This document shows positions 46,189 through 57,697 of a stretch of 64,000 nucleotides of DNA, piece after piece (position 1 is the stretch's first letter; each line of letters starts with the position of its first letter). The stretch is taken from assembly GCA_036320915.1 (NCBI GenBank), contig JAXBDG010000009.1:496001-560000 (forward strand), in the 5' to 3' direction. Both the position numbers and the translations under genes were made by a program. A model generated the notes under the pieces. It was not told the origin of the DNA. It was given only the letters and a program-made list of their open reading frames with translations, and did no database searches. The stretch comes from Linnemannia elongata (Eukaryota > Mortierellomycota > Mortierellomycetes > Mortierellales > Mortierellaceae).

Positions 46189-46748
46189 CGACGGACGCAG
46201 CGTAATTGTCCATGGCTGTGTCTGTATGTCGATTGGATAAACTCTTTTTTTTTTCTAGAAGGCAACTGGCACCCTTCTCTCTTTCTGGAAGCTGTCTTTA
46301 CCGTTGCCAACGAACGACGGATGAAATACCTACCTGTTGCAAGCCAAACTCTCCTTACCTGTAACTCCCACACTTTGAGAATAAAAAACCAAGCAAAAAA
46401 AAGAAAAAAAGACGACTTTCCACGTGATGACTTTGACCACTACTTCAAGACTGAACAATCGTTGTCTAGCAGCTCACTTTTTTTTGCTCTGTTGCTTCAG
46501 TTCTAATTCCACTTCTTTTTTTACATTGCTTTTCTGTTTCCATCTCTCACATGAACCCATCCTCCTCTCCTACCCACTTTCCTCACCCTAGCCACACCAA
46601 ACACACTCCTCATACTCACGCCAGCAAAGTCGCCTTCCAACTCACTCAGCCCGTCTCTGTCGAGTCCATCGTCGCGGCATTGCGGGCCCTACCCTGCCCA
46701 ACCCTTCAACTGAGCCTGACCACCCTATACAAAAGTACGCCACCAATC
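46189..46748. other. Intergenic spacer and leader
   Basis: About 560 bases before the preferred ATG at 46749. From 46551 the frame of the next gene is already open and begins with an ATG, so the last 198 bases may be coding (see the next entry). No RNA gene seen. Confidence 0.4.
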
Positions 46749-48902
46749 ATGGCGTCTGAAATCCGACCCCCCGGTCCTGGGCATCCCTCTGGCTGTTCAA
46801 CCAACGGCGACCCGACCTGGAACGGCGGCAACAACTGGGGCTACCATCAGGATAACTTTGGGAATGGAGGCGACGAATACTACGAAAACAGTGCCGCTTC
46901 CCCGACAAATGGGTGGCACTCTCGCGACGCTCGACACTCAGCATCAACAACAGCAATAGACTCTCAGCCTTTTTGGTCCACGGGCGGTACTCGAATCTAT
47001 GGTCACCATAGCGAACAACTGAATCCACCTCCACCACCACCGCCGCCGCCAACACGGACTGTCCAACACACTCCTTCCAACCGCTATCCGTCTTCTTTCC
47101 AGCCAGCACTCTACTCGACAGAACCCCACAGCAAATTTGAGTTGAATCGAGCGCACTTTGAGCACCAACCAGTCTCGCCTACTCCGAGCGGATCAATAGA
47201 GGACGTGTTCGCAGGACATAGAAACCAGTATGGCTACGACAACAACTATTACAGCGCCAATACCACTCCAGATTCAAGATCTGACCCCTGGCTCGATGGA
47301 GACTATAAGGGCGATGAGGATCACATACCAGAGGACTTTCACAGACCGCCTTCGGAGGTATATTTAAATCAGTCGGTACTATTTGCTGCATTGTAAGATG
47401 ATTTGTTTCTCTGTCACTTATCGGTGTGAACATCAATTCTCCTTGCATTTTGCATTATCATGGCCTCATAGTCATCTCGCTCACCCTCACATCAACTGGA
47501 ATACGGGCCAAGGCACAACCTCAGAACCCCTACTTTTGATTTCATGACAGGCCCTATAGCCCATGGTCCCGATGCCTGCGTGATTGAAGAACGAGGCATC
47601 ATCACCTTCATCGAGCAACACGACGAGGGCCTAATCCTAGAGCCTAGGTCACTTGAAGAAGATGGCCCAGACGACCCTCTCCTTATCGTTCACACAAGGC
47701 GGTATCTCGATCCAGTCATGGTTAACGACCCTTTGATCCATCTTCGTCTTGTCATGCCTGCTGGACAGCTGCCAAGAGGAGATACTTTTGCGCGGATGTC
47801 GGGACATCTACGAGCGCGTCATTCGATCGACACCTTTCTCATCCCACACGAATCAAGTAATATGCCGAGTCATCATGATGTTGTTTTGGGGTTGTCGGGG
47901 ACATTGGATCGAGTCTGTCGAGCACTTCAGGATCTTTTAGAGCGGCTGGTTCATGGTACGGATGGCTTTGTCTTTTGGAGACTGAGCCTTCTCATCCCGC
48001 TCGACATCATCCACCTGGTTGTGGAAAGACGGAAGGAGCGATCACCTGTAGAACCACGGACCAGCTTTTCTAGGTGCTCACTCCCACGGCTCAGGAACGC
48101 GACGGGGAGGATATACGATTCGATTCCGAACACGGACGAGTGCATACTGTCGATTCAGTCGTGCTCTTTGGATGTGATGCTGAGTGCGGTTCGTTGTTTA
48201 GGCGATGTGATGGCGCAAGAGGAGGATGCTCTTCTTCTGTGCGATGAGTTTTACACAGGTGGCTGGCCGAGTGTCATTCCAGCAGAGAGAAGGCTACCCA
48301 AGGAGCTCACTCACCCGACCACCAACCTGGATCGCTTGATACCAGCTGGCTATATCCTGCGACCAGAGATGAAGGAATCTCTTCAAGTCATGCGAGTGTC
48401 GCGGTACCACATCCAGCTCCTCTTGTCTGCTAGACATGCATCGTTGCTGACCAGTGACCATGGAACCTTTGTTCGGAGTTTTTGTAGAAAGGCGGGAGCG
48501 TTGGTTTCGTTCTCAGAAGAGGTCCCTACTGATGATGGCTTGCCCATTAGATTCTGCGACATTGGAAGCAACAACACCAAGGCTCTCGAGGTTTCCGTGC
48601 ACGAGATCATCCGGTGGCTGTACGAGATGGCTTGTGGAGGCTGGTCGATCTATGTTATTGTCCCTGAGCGGATCGCGGTGTCGTGGCGAAGTCGAGAGAT
48701 TGTTGCTGGCTGGACATGGCGTGGGTTTCTGCACACTGTGAAGGATATGTCGGAATTCTGCCGACCAGCGACTGCTGATGCTTTTGAACTTGAGCCTGCA
48801 GAGGAAGAGTCAGTGCTGGATATCAAGAGCAAGACTATGGGGCCAGGAATCCAGGCTGCTGTACGGGCTATTCTCTCGGCGATGTACTCGCACGATGGCT
48901 GA
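46749..48902 (+). CDS. KH-like RNA-binding protein with degenerate KH repeats
   Basis: Two exons (46749-47357, 47472-48902; GT-AG, phase 0) give 679 residues. The first 220 are disordered, rich in Asn, Gly, Tyr and Pro (nine consecutive Pro). The rest looks like three KH-type repeats: LRLVMPAGQLPRGDTFARMS, then VVLGLSGTLDRVCRALQDLL; FWRLSLLIPLDIIHLVVE, then ILSIQSCSLDVMLSAVRCLG; and YHIQLLLSARHASLL, then EVSVHEIIRWLYEM. Each ends with a helix, as KH domains do, but none keeps the GxxG nucleic-acid loop, so they may bind proteins or bind RNA atypically. No family name can be given. An upstream in-frame ATG at 46551 would add 66 residues; 46749 has the better context (A at -3, G at +4). Confidence 0.72.
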
Positions 48903-49275
48903 TCAGGACAAGAACAAGAAGACTAGGGGTGGATCGAATCGTACCAACTGATTGTCTCAGTCTGCGTGACATAAGACTACGACGACGCCAAAGGGTGCGC
49001 ACGACACTCCCTTTTTTTTTCTTTTTTTTTTGTGCTTTTCCTTTCATTCTTTCATCTCTATCCCCTCTCCTTCAATTTCACTTTCACCCTCAAACCACGT
49101 AATTTTCACACACTCGCACACACCCACAAACCTTTTTTTTACATACATTACATATTCACACACTCACAAAGCTCACTCAGTCACTTTCTCTTCGCAAACT
49201 CATATAAACATCCCTTCTAACAACACGCATTAAAGTCACCACCAGCAAAAAAAAAAAAAAATCGATACACTGAAA
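48903..49275. other. Intergenic spacer
   Basis: About 370 bases between + strand genes. C/T-rich and CA-rich leader sequence precedes the glutamine synthetase ATG. No gene seen. Confidence 0.45.
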
Positions 49276-51824
49276 ATGTCGTCTGCTGCTAACCAGGCCC
49301 GCAAGGATGCTATCCGCGACAACGTTCTTCGTCCAAGTCGAAACGTCCCTTACCCTTCCAAGGACGGCAAACCCATCTACACTTCCGAGTTCTTTGGCGA
49401 GAGTGTCTTTGGTCTGGCCCAGATCGCCAAGGCCCTCCCCAAGCCGGCCTATGCCCAGTTCTTGCGCAAGATGCGTGGTGGTCAGGCGCTGGACAAAAGC
49501 ACTGCTGATGCGATCGCTCACGCAGTCCGTATCTGGGCCATGGACAAGGGCGCGACCCATTTCACGCACTGGTTCCAACCCCAGACTGGGACTACTGCTG
49601 AGAAACACGATGCCTTCTTGACCCTCAAGACTACTCACGGCCAAGCAGGACTTGAAGAGGTAATCGACTTTCTTTGTAGGAAGAAAACCTACTTTGATTC
49701 CAAAAAAAAAGAGCGTGGGATATTTTGATATTCTCATTCACACACACAAGCATGCACGCATGTATACTCATCTGTTATTTTTCTTTTCTCTCCCTCTCTC
49801 GCTCTCTCCCCCACTCTTTCTCTCTTTCTCTGCCTATCTCCGTCTGTGGGTGTCTCACTCGCCCCTGACATTTTTTTTTTTTTGCTTGCCCCCTGTTGTA
49901 TCGCATGGATCCAATCATGGCATAGGTCAAAGCTATCGACGCCTTCTCTGGCACACAGCTCCTACAGGCCGAACCGGACGCATCGTCCTTCCCCTCTGGT
50001 GGCATGCGAACAACATTCGAGGCTCGTGGATACACCGTCTGGGATACCACCTCACCCATGTTTGTCCAGCACGGGCCCCACAAGACCACCGTGCTCTACA
50101 TCCCCTCCATTTTCATTTCCTACAATGGTGATGCTCTAGATGAAAAGACCGTTCTGTTGCGTTCCACCGAGCAGGTTGCTAAAGCTGCCCTGGCTGTCCT
50201 TGCTCTCCTCGAACCCGTCCCCCAGGGTGTGCCCCCACAGACGAGCGTTGTCTACACGACCCTCGGAACTGAGCAGGAATACTTTTTGGTGGATCGTGCG
50301 CTGTATGTGCTCCGACCAGATCTCAAGATTACCGGACGCACTCTTGTTGGTGCTCTGCCTGCAAAGCACCAGCAAATGGAGGACCATTACTTTGGTCACA
50401 TCCCTTCGCGTGTGCTTGCGACGATGAGTGAGGCCGAGTTGGAACTATACAAGCTTGGAGTGCCCATCAAGACTCGCCACAACGAGGTCGCACCCCAGCA
50501 GTTTGAGTTGGCACCCATCTTTGAGGAGACTTCGCTCGCTGTGGACCACAACCTATTGACTATGGATGTCCTCTCTAAGATTGCACACCGCAACAACCTC
50601 AAGGTTTTGTTCCACGAGAAGCCGTTCAAGGGTGTCAATGGGTCTGGAAAGCACTGCAACTGGTCCCTTTCGACTGGCTCTGGCGAGAACCTCCTCGATC
50701 CCACCATCAAACCCGAGACCAACTACCGCTTCTTGTTGTTCTTGCTCGCAACTCTGGATGCAGTCCAACGCCACGGAGGTCTATTGAGGGCTGGTATTGC
50801 CAGTGCAAGTAACGAGCATCGTCTTGGAGCCAACGAGGCACCTCCTGCGATCATCTCGGCCTTTTTGGGAGAGCATTTGACTGAGGTTCTGGATTCGATT
50901 GAGGAGTCGCGACCGGTCAAGAACTTTTCGGTGCCCAACATGAGGACCATCAAGCTTGGAGGCACTGCGCTGGATGTCATGGTTTCGACCCTGCCGGATA
51001 TCTCGCGTGATTTGACGGACCGTAACCGTACCTCGCCATTTGCCTTTACTGGCAACAAGTTTGAGTTCCGTGCTGTTGGATCCAAGCAGTCGCCCTCATT
51101 CCCCATGACGCTCTTGAACGCTGCTGTTGCATCGTCTCTGCAGGATGTCGCCGAGGCTTTGAGGAAGGCAGCTGGCGACAAAGCCTTCCCTTCGGACGCT
51201 GACAAGCTCAAGGTCATCCGACAGTACATTGCGTCGACCAAGAGTGTCCGTTTCGAGGGTGACAACTATTCGGACGACTGGAAGAATGAGGCGGCTAAGC
51301 GTGGACTGCTGAACATCACCAACTGCCCCGACGCGTTTGACCAGATTGTAGAAGAGAAGAACTCGGCCATGCTCTGCAAGCTCGGCATCTTTTCCAAATC
51401 GGAGCTCTCGTCGCGTCATTACATTCTGATGGAGCGTTACTCCAAGGACCTGTTACTCGAGGCCAACACTCTGCGCACTATTCTGGCGCAACAGATCCTC
51501 CCAGCTGCGTTCGAGTACAGAGCTGCGTTGGCGTCGTCATGTGCTCAGCAGCAGGCGATCAAGTTGTCGGCAGGACCTGAGCTCAAGACCTTGAACCAGA
51601 CTACCCCCTTGGTCGAGAGACTTCAGGAATGGATCGAGAAACTGGATGAAGCGATCAACAATGTCCATTTGGCAGCTCATGACCCTTCGGCTGAGGCTAG
51701 GGCTTCTGCAAAGCACTTGTTGCCCGCAATGGAGGGCGCTCGTGAGGTCGCCGATGAGTTGGAGGAAATTATTGCGGACAAGTACTTCCCCCTCCCCAAG
51801 ATGTCTGAGCTTCTCTGGTTCTAG
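49276..51824 (+). CDS. glnN: Glutamine synthetase type III (GlnN family)
   Basis: Two exons (49276-49659, 49926-51824; GT-AG) give 760 residues, the GSIII size; fungal GSII is about 350. It makes glutamine from glutamate, ammonia and ATP. The GSIII N-terminal domain (GESVFGLAQIAKALPKPAYA, ATHFTHWFQPQTGTTAEKHD, SSFPSGGMRTTFEARGYTVW) leads into the catalytic barrel: GTEQEYFLVDR, RHNEVAPQQFELAPIFEETS, VDHNLLTMDVLSKIAHRNNL, FHEKPFKGVNGSGKHCNWSL, SASNEHRLGANEAPPAIIS, FAFTGNKFEFRAVGSKQSPS. The metal-binding Glu and substrate Arg motifs are intact. The long C-terminal helical part is also typical. It is well spliced and in ordinary fungal codon usage, so it is a resident gene and not a contaminant. 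Type III is known mainly from bacteria and several protist lineages. Confidence 0.96.
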
Positions 51825-52846
51825 GCTGTTCAGGAGTTGGTGGGTTGGTTCTTTTTTTTTTCCCCCTTTGATCTCACCCTGTTGTTGTTTTTTACTCTCT
51901 TTTCATGTCGGTTTCTGTAAGTATGAACGACCGTTGGAAGAAAATAAAACCGGCCTTGTTGCTCTTATATTTTGTCTGAAAGTGTGTGTTTATTCTCTAA
52001 GGAAAAGAAAGAAATGTTAGATTAAACAGCACCTACTACTTCTCTGCAGCTGGTGTTGGTCTTGAAAAAAAAAAAAAAAAAAAAAAAAAATATCTTTGGG
52101 ACATCGCCCGCTCGACAGTAAGACTAAAGCAACGGTGTGAGAAGAGTTGCTCAAGTGTAAAGGAGATAGTATGATACCCAAAAGAAAAAAAACCAGCGTG
52201 TACCTATTTTCCTACTTGTTGAGCCTTCCATTTACTTAAGCAAGGCAAGCAAAACACGCGACCAAGGTTTTATTTCTTTCTCTCGTATACAGTTTAATTT
52301 CTCTAATAAACAGCCCATGGTAGGCATTCGATAGTACTAGGGGTGTTACATAATGAACTCTTCCAAGGTCCATCCATCAGTCACAGTCCGGTACCATGCC
52401 TGGCTCTACGCAACCACTGTAGCCACTAATCATGGACTGTAGCCACTAATCATGGCGTCAAGGGAAGAATAGAACTATATGAATAAAGGGGACTCATCTC
52501 ATCCTCTCCATCAACAACAGACTCTCCAACAGGCGCTTATCAACACCTCGTAGTTGTGACAACGCGCCAGGCTTCGAGGACCCACGCGAGCTTAGTGATT
52601 TCATTTTTCTACATTGAAAATTGGTCGGTATATTCTCAATTTTCGCGTTTCCGGCATCAAAACCGTCTCCAACCGCTATTATCCCCTAATTAAACTAATG
52701 CAACTCATCATGGCGATCCTAAAAACGCAACAAAAAAACACGACTTTGGCCCCAGATCGGCCCCATGCGCCCATTTACTTCGTCTAAAATATGTCATTTC
52801 TATAAATATGTGCATTAAGAAGAACTTTATATGTTTACATGGTTCC
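51825..52846. other. Intergenic spacer
   Basis: About 1 kb. GAAAATAAAACC near 51940 may be the polyadenylation signal of the glutamine synthetase gene. It holds an A26 run (52065-52090) and a perfect 20-base tandem duplication (52416-52455). No reading frame supported. Confidence 0.45.
52416..52455. repeat. Perfect 2 x 20-base tandem duplication
   Basis: The unit actgtagccactaatcatgg occurs twice head to tail with no difference, which suggests a recent duplication. It lies in non-coding DNA between glutamine synthetase and the tRNA pair. Confidence 0.95.
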
Positions 52847-52919
52847 GCCCTCGTGGGAAAATGGATATTCCATCTCCCTCCTAAGGTGAAAGTTCTAGGT
52901 TCGAGTCCTAGCGTGGGCG
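52847..52919 (+). tRNA. tRNA-Arg (CCT)
   Basis: A 73-base cloverleaf without intron. The D stem GGAA/TTCC has loop AATGGATA with the GG pair. The anticodon loop CTCCTAA reads CCT (Arg, AGG codon). The T arm is CTAGG-TTCGAGT-CCTAG, and internal A and B box-like blocks are present. The acceptor stem (GCCCTCG/CGTGGGC) and the anticodon stem (TCTCC/GGTGA) each have one T-T mismatch. It resembles yeast tRNA-Arg(CCT) around the anticodon. It is probably functional, but may be a mildly decayed copy. Confidence 0.85.
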
Positions 52920-53020
52920 AATATTTTTGTTATTTTGGTGGCGCAATCTTCATCACGTGCATGAATAGCGTAAACAATAAAAATGTGCTGGAAATCCATT
53001 TAGCATCAAGCAATCAGCAA

Positions 53021-53094
53021 GTTTGTATGGTGTAGTTGGTTATCACGTCTGTCTAACACACAGACGGTCCTCGGTTCAAGTCCGAGTACAAACA
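53021..53094 (+). tRNA. tRNA-Val (AAC)
   Basis: A 74-base cloverleaf without intron. The acceptor stem GTTTGTA/TACAAAC is fully paired. The D arm contains TAGTTGGTTA, the anticodon loop CTAACAC reads AAC (Val), and the T arm is CTCGG-TTCAAGT-CCGAG. The discriminator base is A. A T-rich run follows at 53157-53179, and the shorter CTTTTGCC / TCTTTTT stretches right after the gene can serve as the Pol III terminator. It lies 101 bases after the tRNA-Arg gene on the same strand. Confidence 0.95.
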
Positions 53095-53316
53095 CTTTTG
53101 CCTTTCTTCTCTTTTTCGTTCCTTGGTGAGAGGGGTATAGTCTTCTGTCGAAAGCATTTTTTTTTTTTTTTTTTTTTTTCAATGTGCTCCTCAGACTTTG
53201 ATTGTCTTTTTTTGACGCGTTTGCAAGCATAGTTTTCTCATGAATAGAAAAGGCGATAAATAGAATCCTAGGAAACGTTTTATATTCTACTTTAGAATGA
53301 TGGGAAAAAAAAAAGG

Positions 53317-53340
53317 CATGATCGTCCCTTTCCGATCATG
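53317..53340. repeat. Perfect 8-base inverted repeat (hairpin)
   Basis: CATGATCG and CGATCATG flank an 8-base loop TCCCTTTC. The right arm sequence CGATCATG recurs about 90 bases further on (near 53423-53430). It is not followed by a T run on the + strand; an A run lies just before it, so on the minus strand it is a hairpin followed by T10. Confidence 0.75.
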
Positions 53341-55074
53341 ATAACATAGGGGGGTTGTCAATTATCGCGCTACGCGACTTTGCCGTTTCTTTTGATTTTA
53401 GTTTTTTTCTCCCATGAACTTCGATCATGTAGCGAGATGCAAGAGAGTTCATGGATTTGATCTTGATACCAAGCTTAAACGCAAATTGGCTTACGATAAC
53501 ACGAATGAAAGGGGTAAGATTGAGCTACCTGACAAATTTCAGGCAAACAGTGAAGGGAAAAAAAAAAAAAAAAAAAAAAAAAATAGAAGGTCTAGACACC
53601 CGCATAAAAGAAAGAAGGCCCAATCGCGTTGACCCTTGGGTTGGTACTACTCCCGCGCCGCGATTTCCCATTTCGACAAACAAGCATCGTTTTGGCGCGA
53701 GGATGAGGAAAAGGGGGGGAAAAGGAGGGAATGATCGGAAAGAAAGAAGGACGAGTAACTCCTTCCTTTTAGCTTCATTACACAAAAAAACCATCCGTGA
53801 TCTTGAACGTAACAAAACGAATAATTGCATTAACCCTGCTCCGATAATGATAACCTCAGCGCGTGGTCGAGGAGAGTGAAAGCCTTCCGTCATAGGGTGT
53901 TATGTCAGATACATGAGTGTTGTTGTAGGTGTCATTTCTTCTTTCCTTCTCACCCTTGCCCCTTTCACCCAAATCGAAGTTTCAGAGGACAGAGCAAGGA
54001 CTTGACTACCCCCAAGGGAACCATGGGCCATGGTCAAAACTTTTAAGGACTAGTGTGAGCAGGTCGAAGGGTCGAAAAAATACCATCAACAGTAAAAAAA
54101 ATACCCTCTAAGCACGAGAATTGCGATTTGCCGACTTGTCGCTTTTGACGTCTCCTCACACACACTCACAAACACCCACACACACACACACACACACACA
54201 GATCTGTTTGTGTGACAAACAAGGACACACACAAAAAACACACCAATATCATGATGCGCATGCATGCAGAGTAATTTCTCCTTCAGCAAGAAAGAAGGCA
54301 AACAAGAAAAAGGAGCGTAATAATAAAGGGAAGTGAGGAAAAGAATGGGATTAGATAAAGTTGTGGCAAATGTTTGATGAGTGGAAACATATATATGGTA
54401 AGAATGATGTTGTTGTTCCTGGGAGCCGAAAACATGATGATATCATATTCCAGGTACCGATTCAAATGTAAATTGCTTGGGTTTCTGTTCTTACTAGTAG
54501 TGTATGCTGTGAAAAAAAAAAGTTGAACAGTTTGGAATAGGATTCCGTCTACTGCCTTAACTTGAACTGTAGAGGTGGCGTGAGTTGTAGGTGAATGCAG
54601 ACGCAATTGAGTGGGTCACAACAAGGTTGAGGATGTGAAAGTAAATAAATCAACAAAAGGGCTTGAAAAAAATGCGATTGTGGAGAAGGTTTATGCGTTG
54701 TGCCCAGCCTCACTCACCAGCCGCGAACTCTAAAATGGTCGAGGAACCTGTTATTGTTTGTCTGTCTGTTTGCTTGGTCATCTGTTTGTCGATGATGGGT
54801 AGAAATGGAAGAGACAATGAGAAGAAGTGAGAAGAAAGGGAAGAGGGGGAGGATGCAAACTGGGCCGGGGTGAGTAAGAAAAACATATTGAACCCTTTTC
54901 TTAAGTAAAAAAATAAAAAATAAAAAATAAGCATTTAGTGAGGTTAAGAAGTGTTGTTGTGTGGAGTGAAGAGCTTGCACCTATTCATCCATCTCTCTCT
55001 TTCTAACAAAGAAGAAATGAGAGAGCTATAGTTGTCGTTGATGACCCACTTGTTAAACCTAACAATAACGCCAT

Positions 55075-55109
<35 letters not shown>

Positions 55110-55564
55110 CAAACAGTAACATAGACAATAGCGTAGAGAAGAGAGATACGTGACACCATCTCCTTTCTCAATTGCTTTTCTTTGCACTCATGGTCTAGTC
55201 CAATTCAACGTTGGGCAGTGCCCGCCCTTGTTTGTTTTATTTTGTTTCTTGATCGTGCATGTATGTTTATTCTCTGCGAGTACGTGGTCTAACCAATGGG
55301 TCCATTCGTCATACAATATTGGATAAAAGGGTCCTGAAAAAGAGTATACCCCGTTTCGCATTGACTTAATGTGTTCGCTCGGTTGGTCGGACTTTGGTTA
55401 CAATGCGGGCGGCGTGGGGGGTGGCATGGTCCGTTTTTCTGGCTCTCAGGCACCTTGTTGATATCTGTCGACGTTTTTTCTTTTGTGCACAGTGATATCT
55501 GATATGGATGTGTGTGATTGGAAGAGGGAGGAAAGGAGAAAGAAAGAAAAACAAAGGAACAAAA

Positions 55565-55569
<5 letters not shown>

Positions 55570-55609
<40 letters not shown>
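55570..55609. repeat. GA dinucleotide microsatellite
   Basis: About 19-20 uninterrupted GA units, followed by a second shorter GA tract (55616-55628). This is non-coding DNA upstream of the long C/T-rich leader. Confidence 0.95.
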
Positions 55610-55612
<3 letters not shown>

Positions 55613-55949
55613 GTGTGAGAGAGAGAGGGTGTGAGAGTGAGCGATGAAAAGAAACGAGAAAAGAGAAATGAGAGCTGACCCGGAGGATTCAACAACAACA
55701 ATAGAGTTTTTAGATGGACGGAGCGGAGAATATCGTCACTCGAACACGCACACATTACATCGCCCTCGCTTGCTTTTGTCAACGTTCATTCATCCACTCT
55801 ACAGCCACTCTTGTCTGTGTTGTCTATCGTGACCAACACACAGACAGGCACCAAAAAGGGCAGCTGCCAATGCTGTGGTGGAATAGATGACCGACGATTG
55901 TTTGACCATCTTACATGTGCGATGTATGTACACCTCGGACCATCCCCAT

Positions 55950-57697
55950 CCCATCCTGTCCGAGGCATCTCAATTGCTGCGTTGTTCTTCTCTACTTTAC
56001 CCTACTCTACTTGCTATTCTCTCCTTCTCTTCCTCCTTCATGACTTTACTTCCTTTCTTCTGCTCCCCCTAGTCTCTCACCCCTTATTCCTTTTTTTCCA
56101 TCCTTGTTTCCCCTATACTCCACCCTGGCTTCTCTCATTCTACTCTTTTCCTCATTCTCGCCCAATCAGATCTCTCCTTCCGTTTCATTTCTCTACCTCA
56201 TTCACCTCATTCACCAACTCATTGGGCTTGTTCAACCCACCTCACATTTGTCCTCCTTGTCCCTTGTCCTCCTCCTCTCTCTCCCCTTTACTTATTTTAC
56301 CCTGCCCCTGCCCTGCTCTTCTGCCTTGCCTTGGCTTTCTGCAGCCTGGTGCATTCTGTACACACCAAACCACATTCTTTGTCACTTCGCCCTTGCAGCA
56401 AACATACACAAGCAACAAGCACCAACGAGCCACTTTTAATTGAATCCCAGTCCACCTATCCACCCTCTTGTACTGTACGTCTTCTCATCAACGCCGTCCT
56501 CACTCGTTCTTTTTTCCTATCCCCTTCCTTCCTTACTTTCTCACTCACCACCCGACTCAATCACCACCAGCAACAAACAACTGCTGTGAACATCCAGTAC
56601 CACCACCAGACACCAACCAAAACAAACAAACAAACAAACAAGCAAACAAACACCACCACCACCGACCGTATCGTGCATCTATTTGCATCCTTGTTTTTCG
56701 TTGCCTCAAATTCCAGAGCCACCTTCTTATTTTCTCTCTTCAACCCCCTCTCTTCTCTTCTCTACCCCTTCCTTAACAGCCAACCAGGCCAGCCAACTCT
56801 GTCTCCTTATAACAAGCTACAACCCTCCACTCGCATTCCCTCCATTCTTCATTCACTCACTCACCATCACAACCCCTTCCCTCCATATCTCACTCTTCTT
56901 CACTCTTCTCTCTTCCTTCTCGCCTTTTCTCTCTTTCTTTCTTGTCGCTCATTCTCGCCCTCTCTCCCCCCTGTGAACCCACCACCCGCACCTCAACCAC
57001 CAGCTTGTCCCTCCTTGGAATCCTCCATCCTATCTCTCGTTATCCCCTCCTTCTGTCCTCTCCTTCTCTCACCCCTTCGGTCATACTTCAAAAAAAGAAA
57101 GAGTGATCCCCTTTGGACGTTCATCGAACTCACGCCTACATACAACAAAAAACCCCACCGGCAACTACTGGATTTTATCCTCACAATTTCACCTTCTTTC
57201 TCCGCTTCCGCCAGTTTGCAGAAAAAAAAAAACGACAAAACGACACCCACCCTAATTTCTTCAACACCAAACTATACTCGTTTTTCTTCCTTCTCTCACT
57301 CATTCACACCTTCAGCATTCTCTCCTCTTTTTCTCATTTCCTACACTTCACTCATTCGCTCACCTCTTAAACTCAGAGCAAGTGAAGAGAGTAATTATCC
57401 CCACTGTCCGAGAGCACACTTCCAACACATCCAGAAACAGTGAAAACAGACTACAACGACAGGGACGACGAAAGAGATCTGTTCCTGTGCCTTTATTTTT
57501 GGTTCTTTTCTACCCTCTGACTGTCGGCCGCTCAAGTCGCTCCCCTTCTCCCCTGCAAGGCAGTCAATTAAACAGAAGGAACTATTGGAGATCCCAGTTC
57601 TCTTTCTCTCGCCTGTAGCTCACCGGATCGATCTGGGAAAGCTCACTGACTCTTTGTCGCTATTTCAGTAATTGCTGTGGACCATTGAGAGCCTCCC
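55950..57697 (+). promoter_or_regulatory. Pyrimidine-rich 1.7-kb promoter/leader of the DHHC gene
   Basis: C and T dominate the + strand from about 55,980 to 57,380, so frames up to 370 codons are open but consist of Ser, Leu, Pro, Phe and His without a domain. The position directly before the DHHC gene and the same bias in other, shorter leaders of this window suggest promoter plus a very long transcribed leader. In-frame coding cannot be shown. Confidence 0.4.

Larger units (their letters stand above)
53095..55949. other. Intergenic, simple-repeat-rich, no gene recognised
   Basis: Holds T23 (53157-53179), A26 (53558-53583), a CA tract (about 54165-54200), A33 (55076-55108) and a GA tract (55570-55608), plus a short hairpin (53317-53340). 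Frames on both strands are short and low complexity. I see no transposase or reverse transcriptase motif. An unrecognised ncRNA is possible. Confidence 0.45.

Noticed and set aside
46551..46748. Upstream ATG extension of the KH-like protein
   Set aside because: It is not excluded, but the added 66 residues look like translated leader (His/Pro/Thr/Ser) and the start context is weaker than at 46749.
56331..57443. 370-codon + strand frame before the DHHC gene
   Set aside because: Composition is almost purely a product of C/T bias (Ser, Leu, Pro, Phe, His, Thr), with no domain, signal or conserved spacing.
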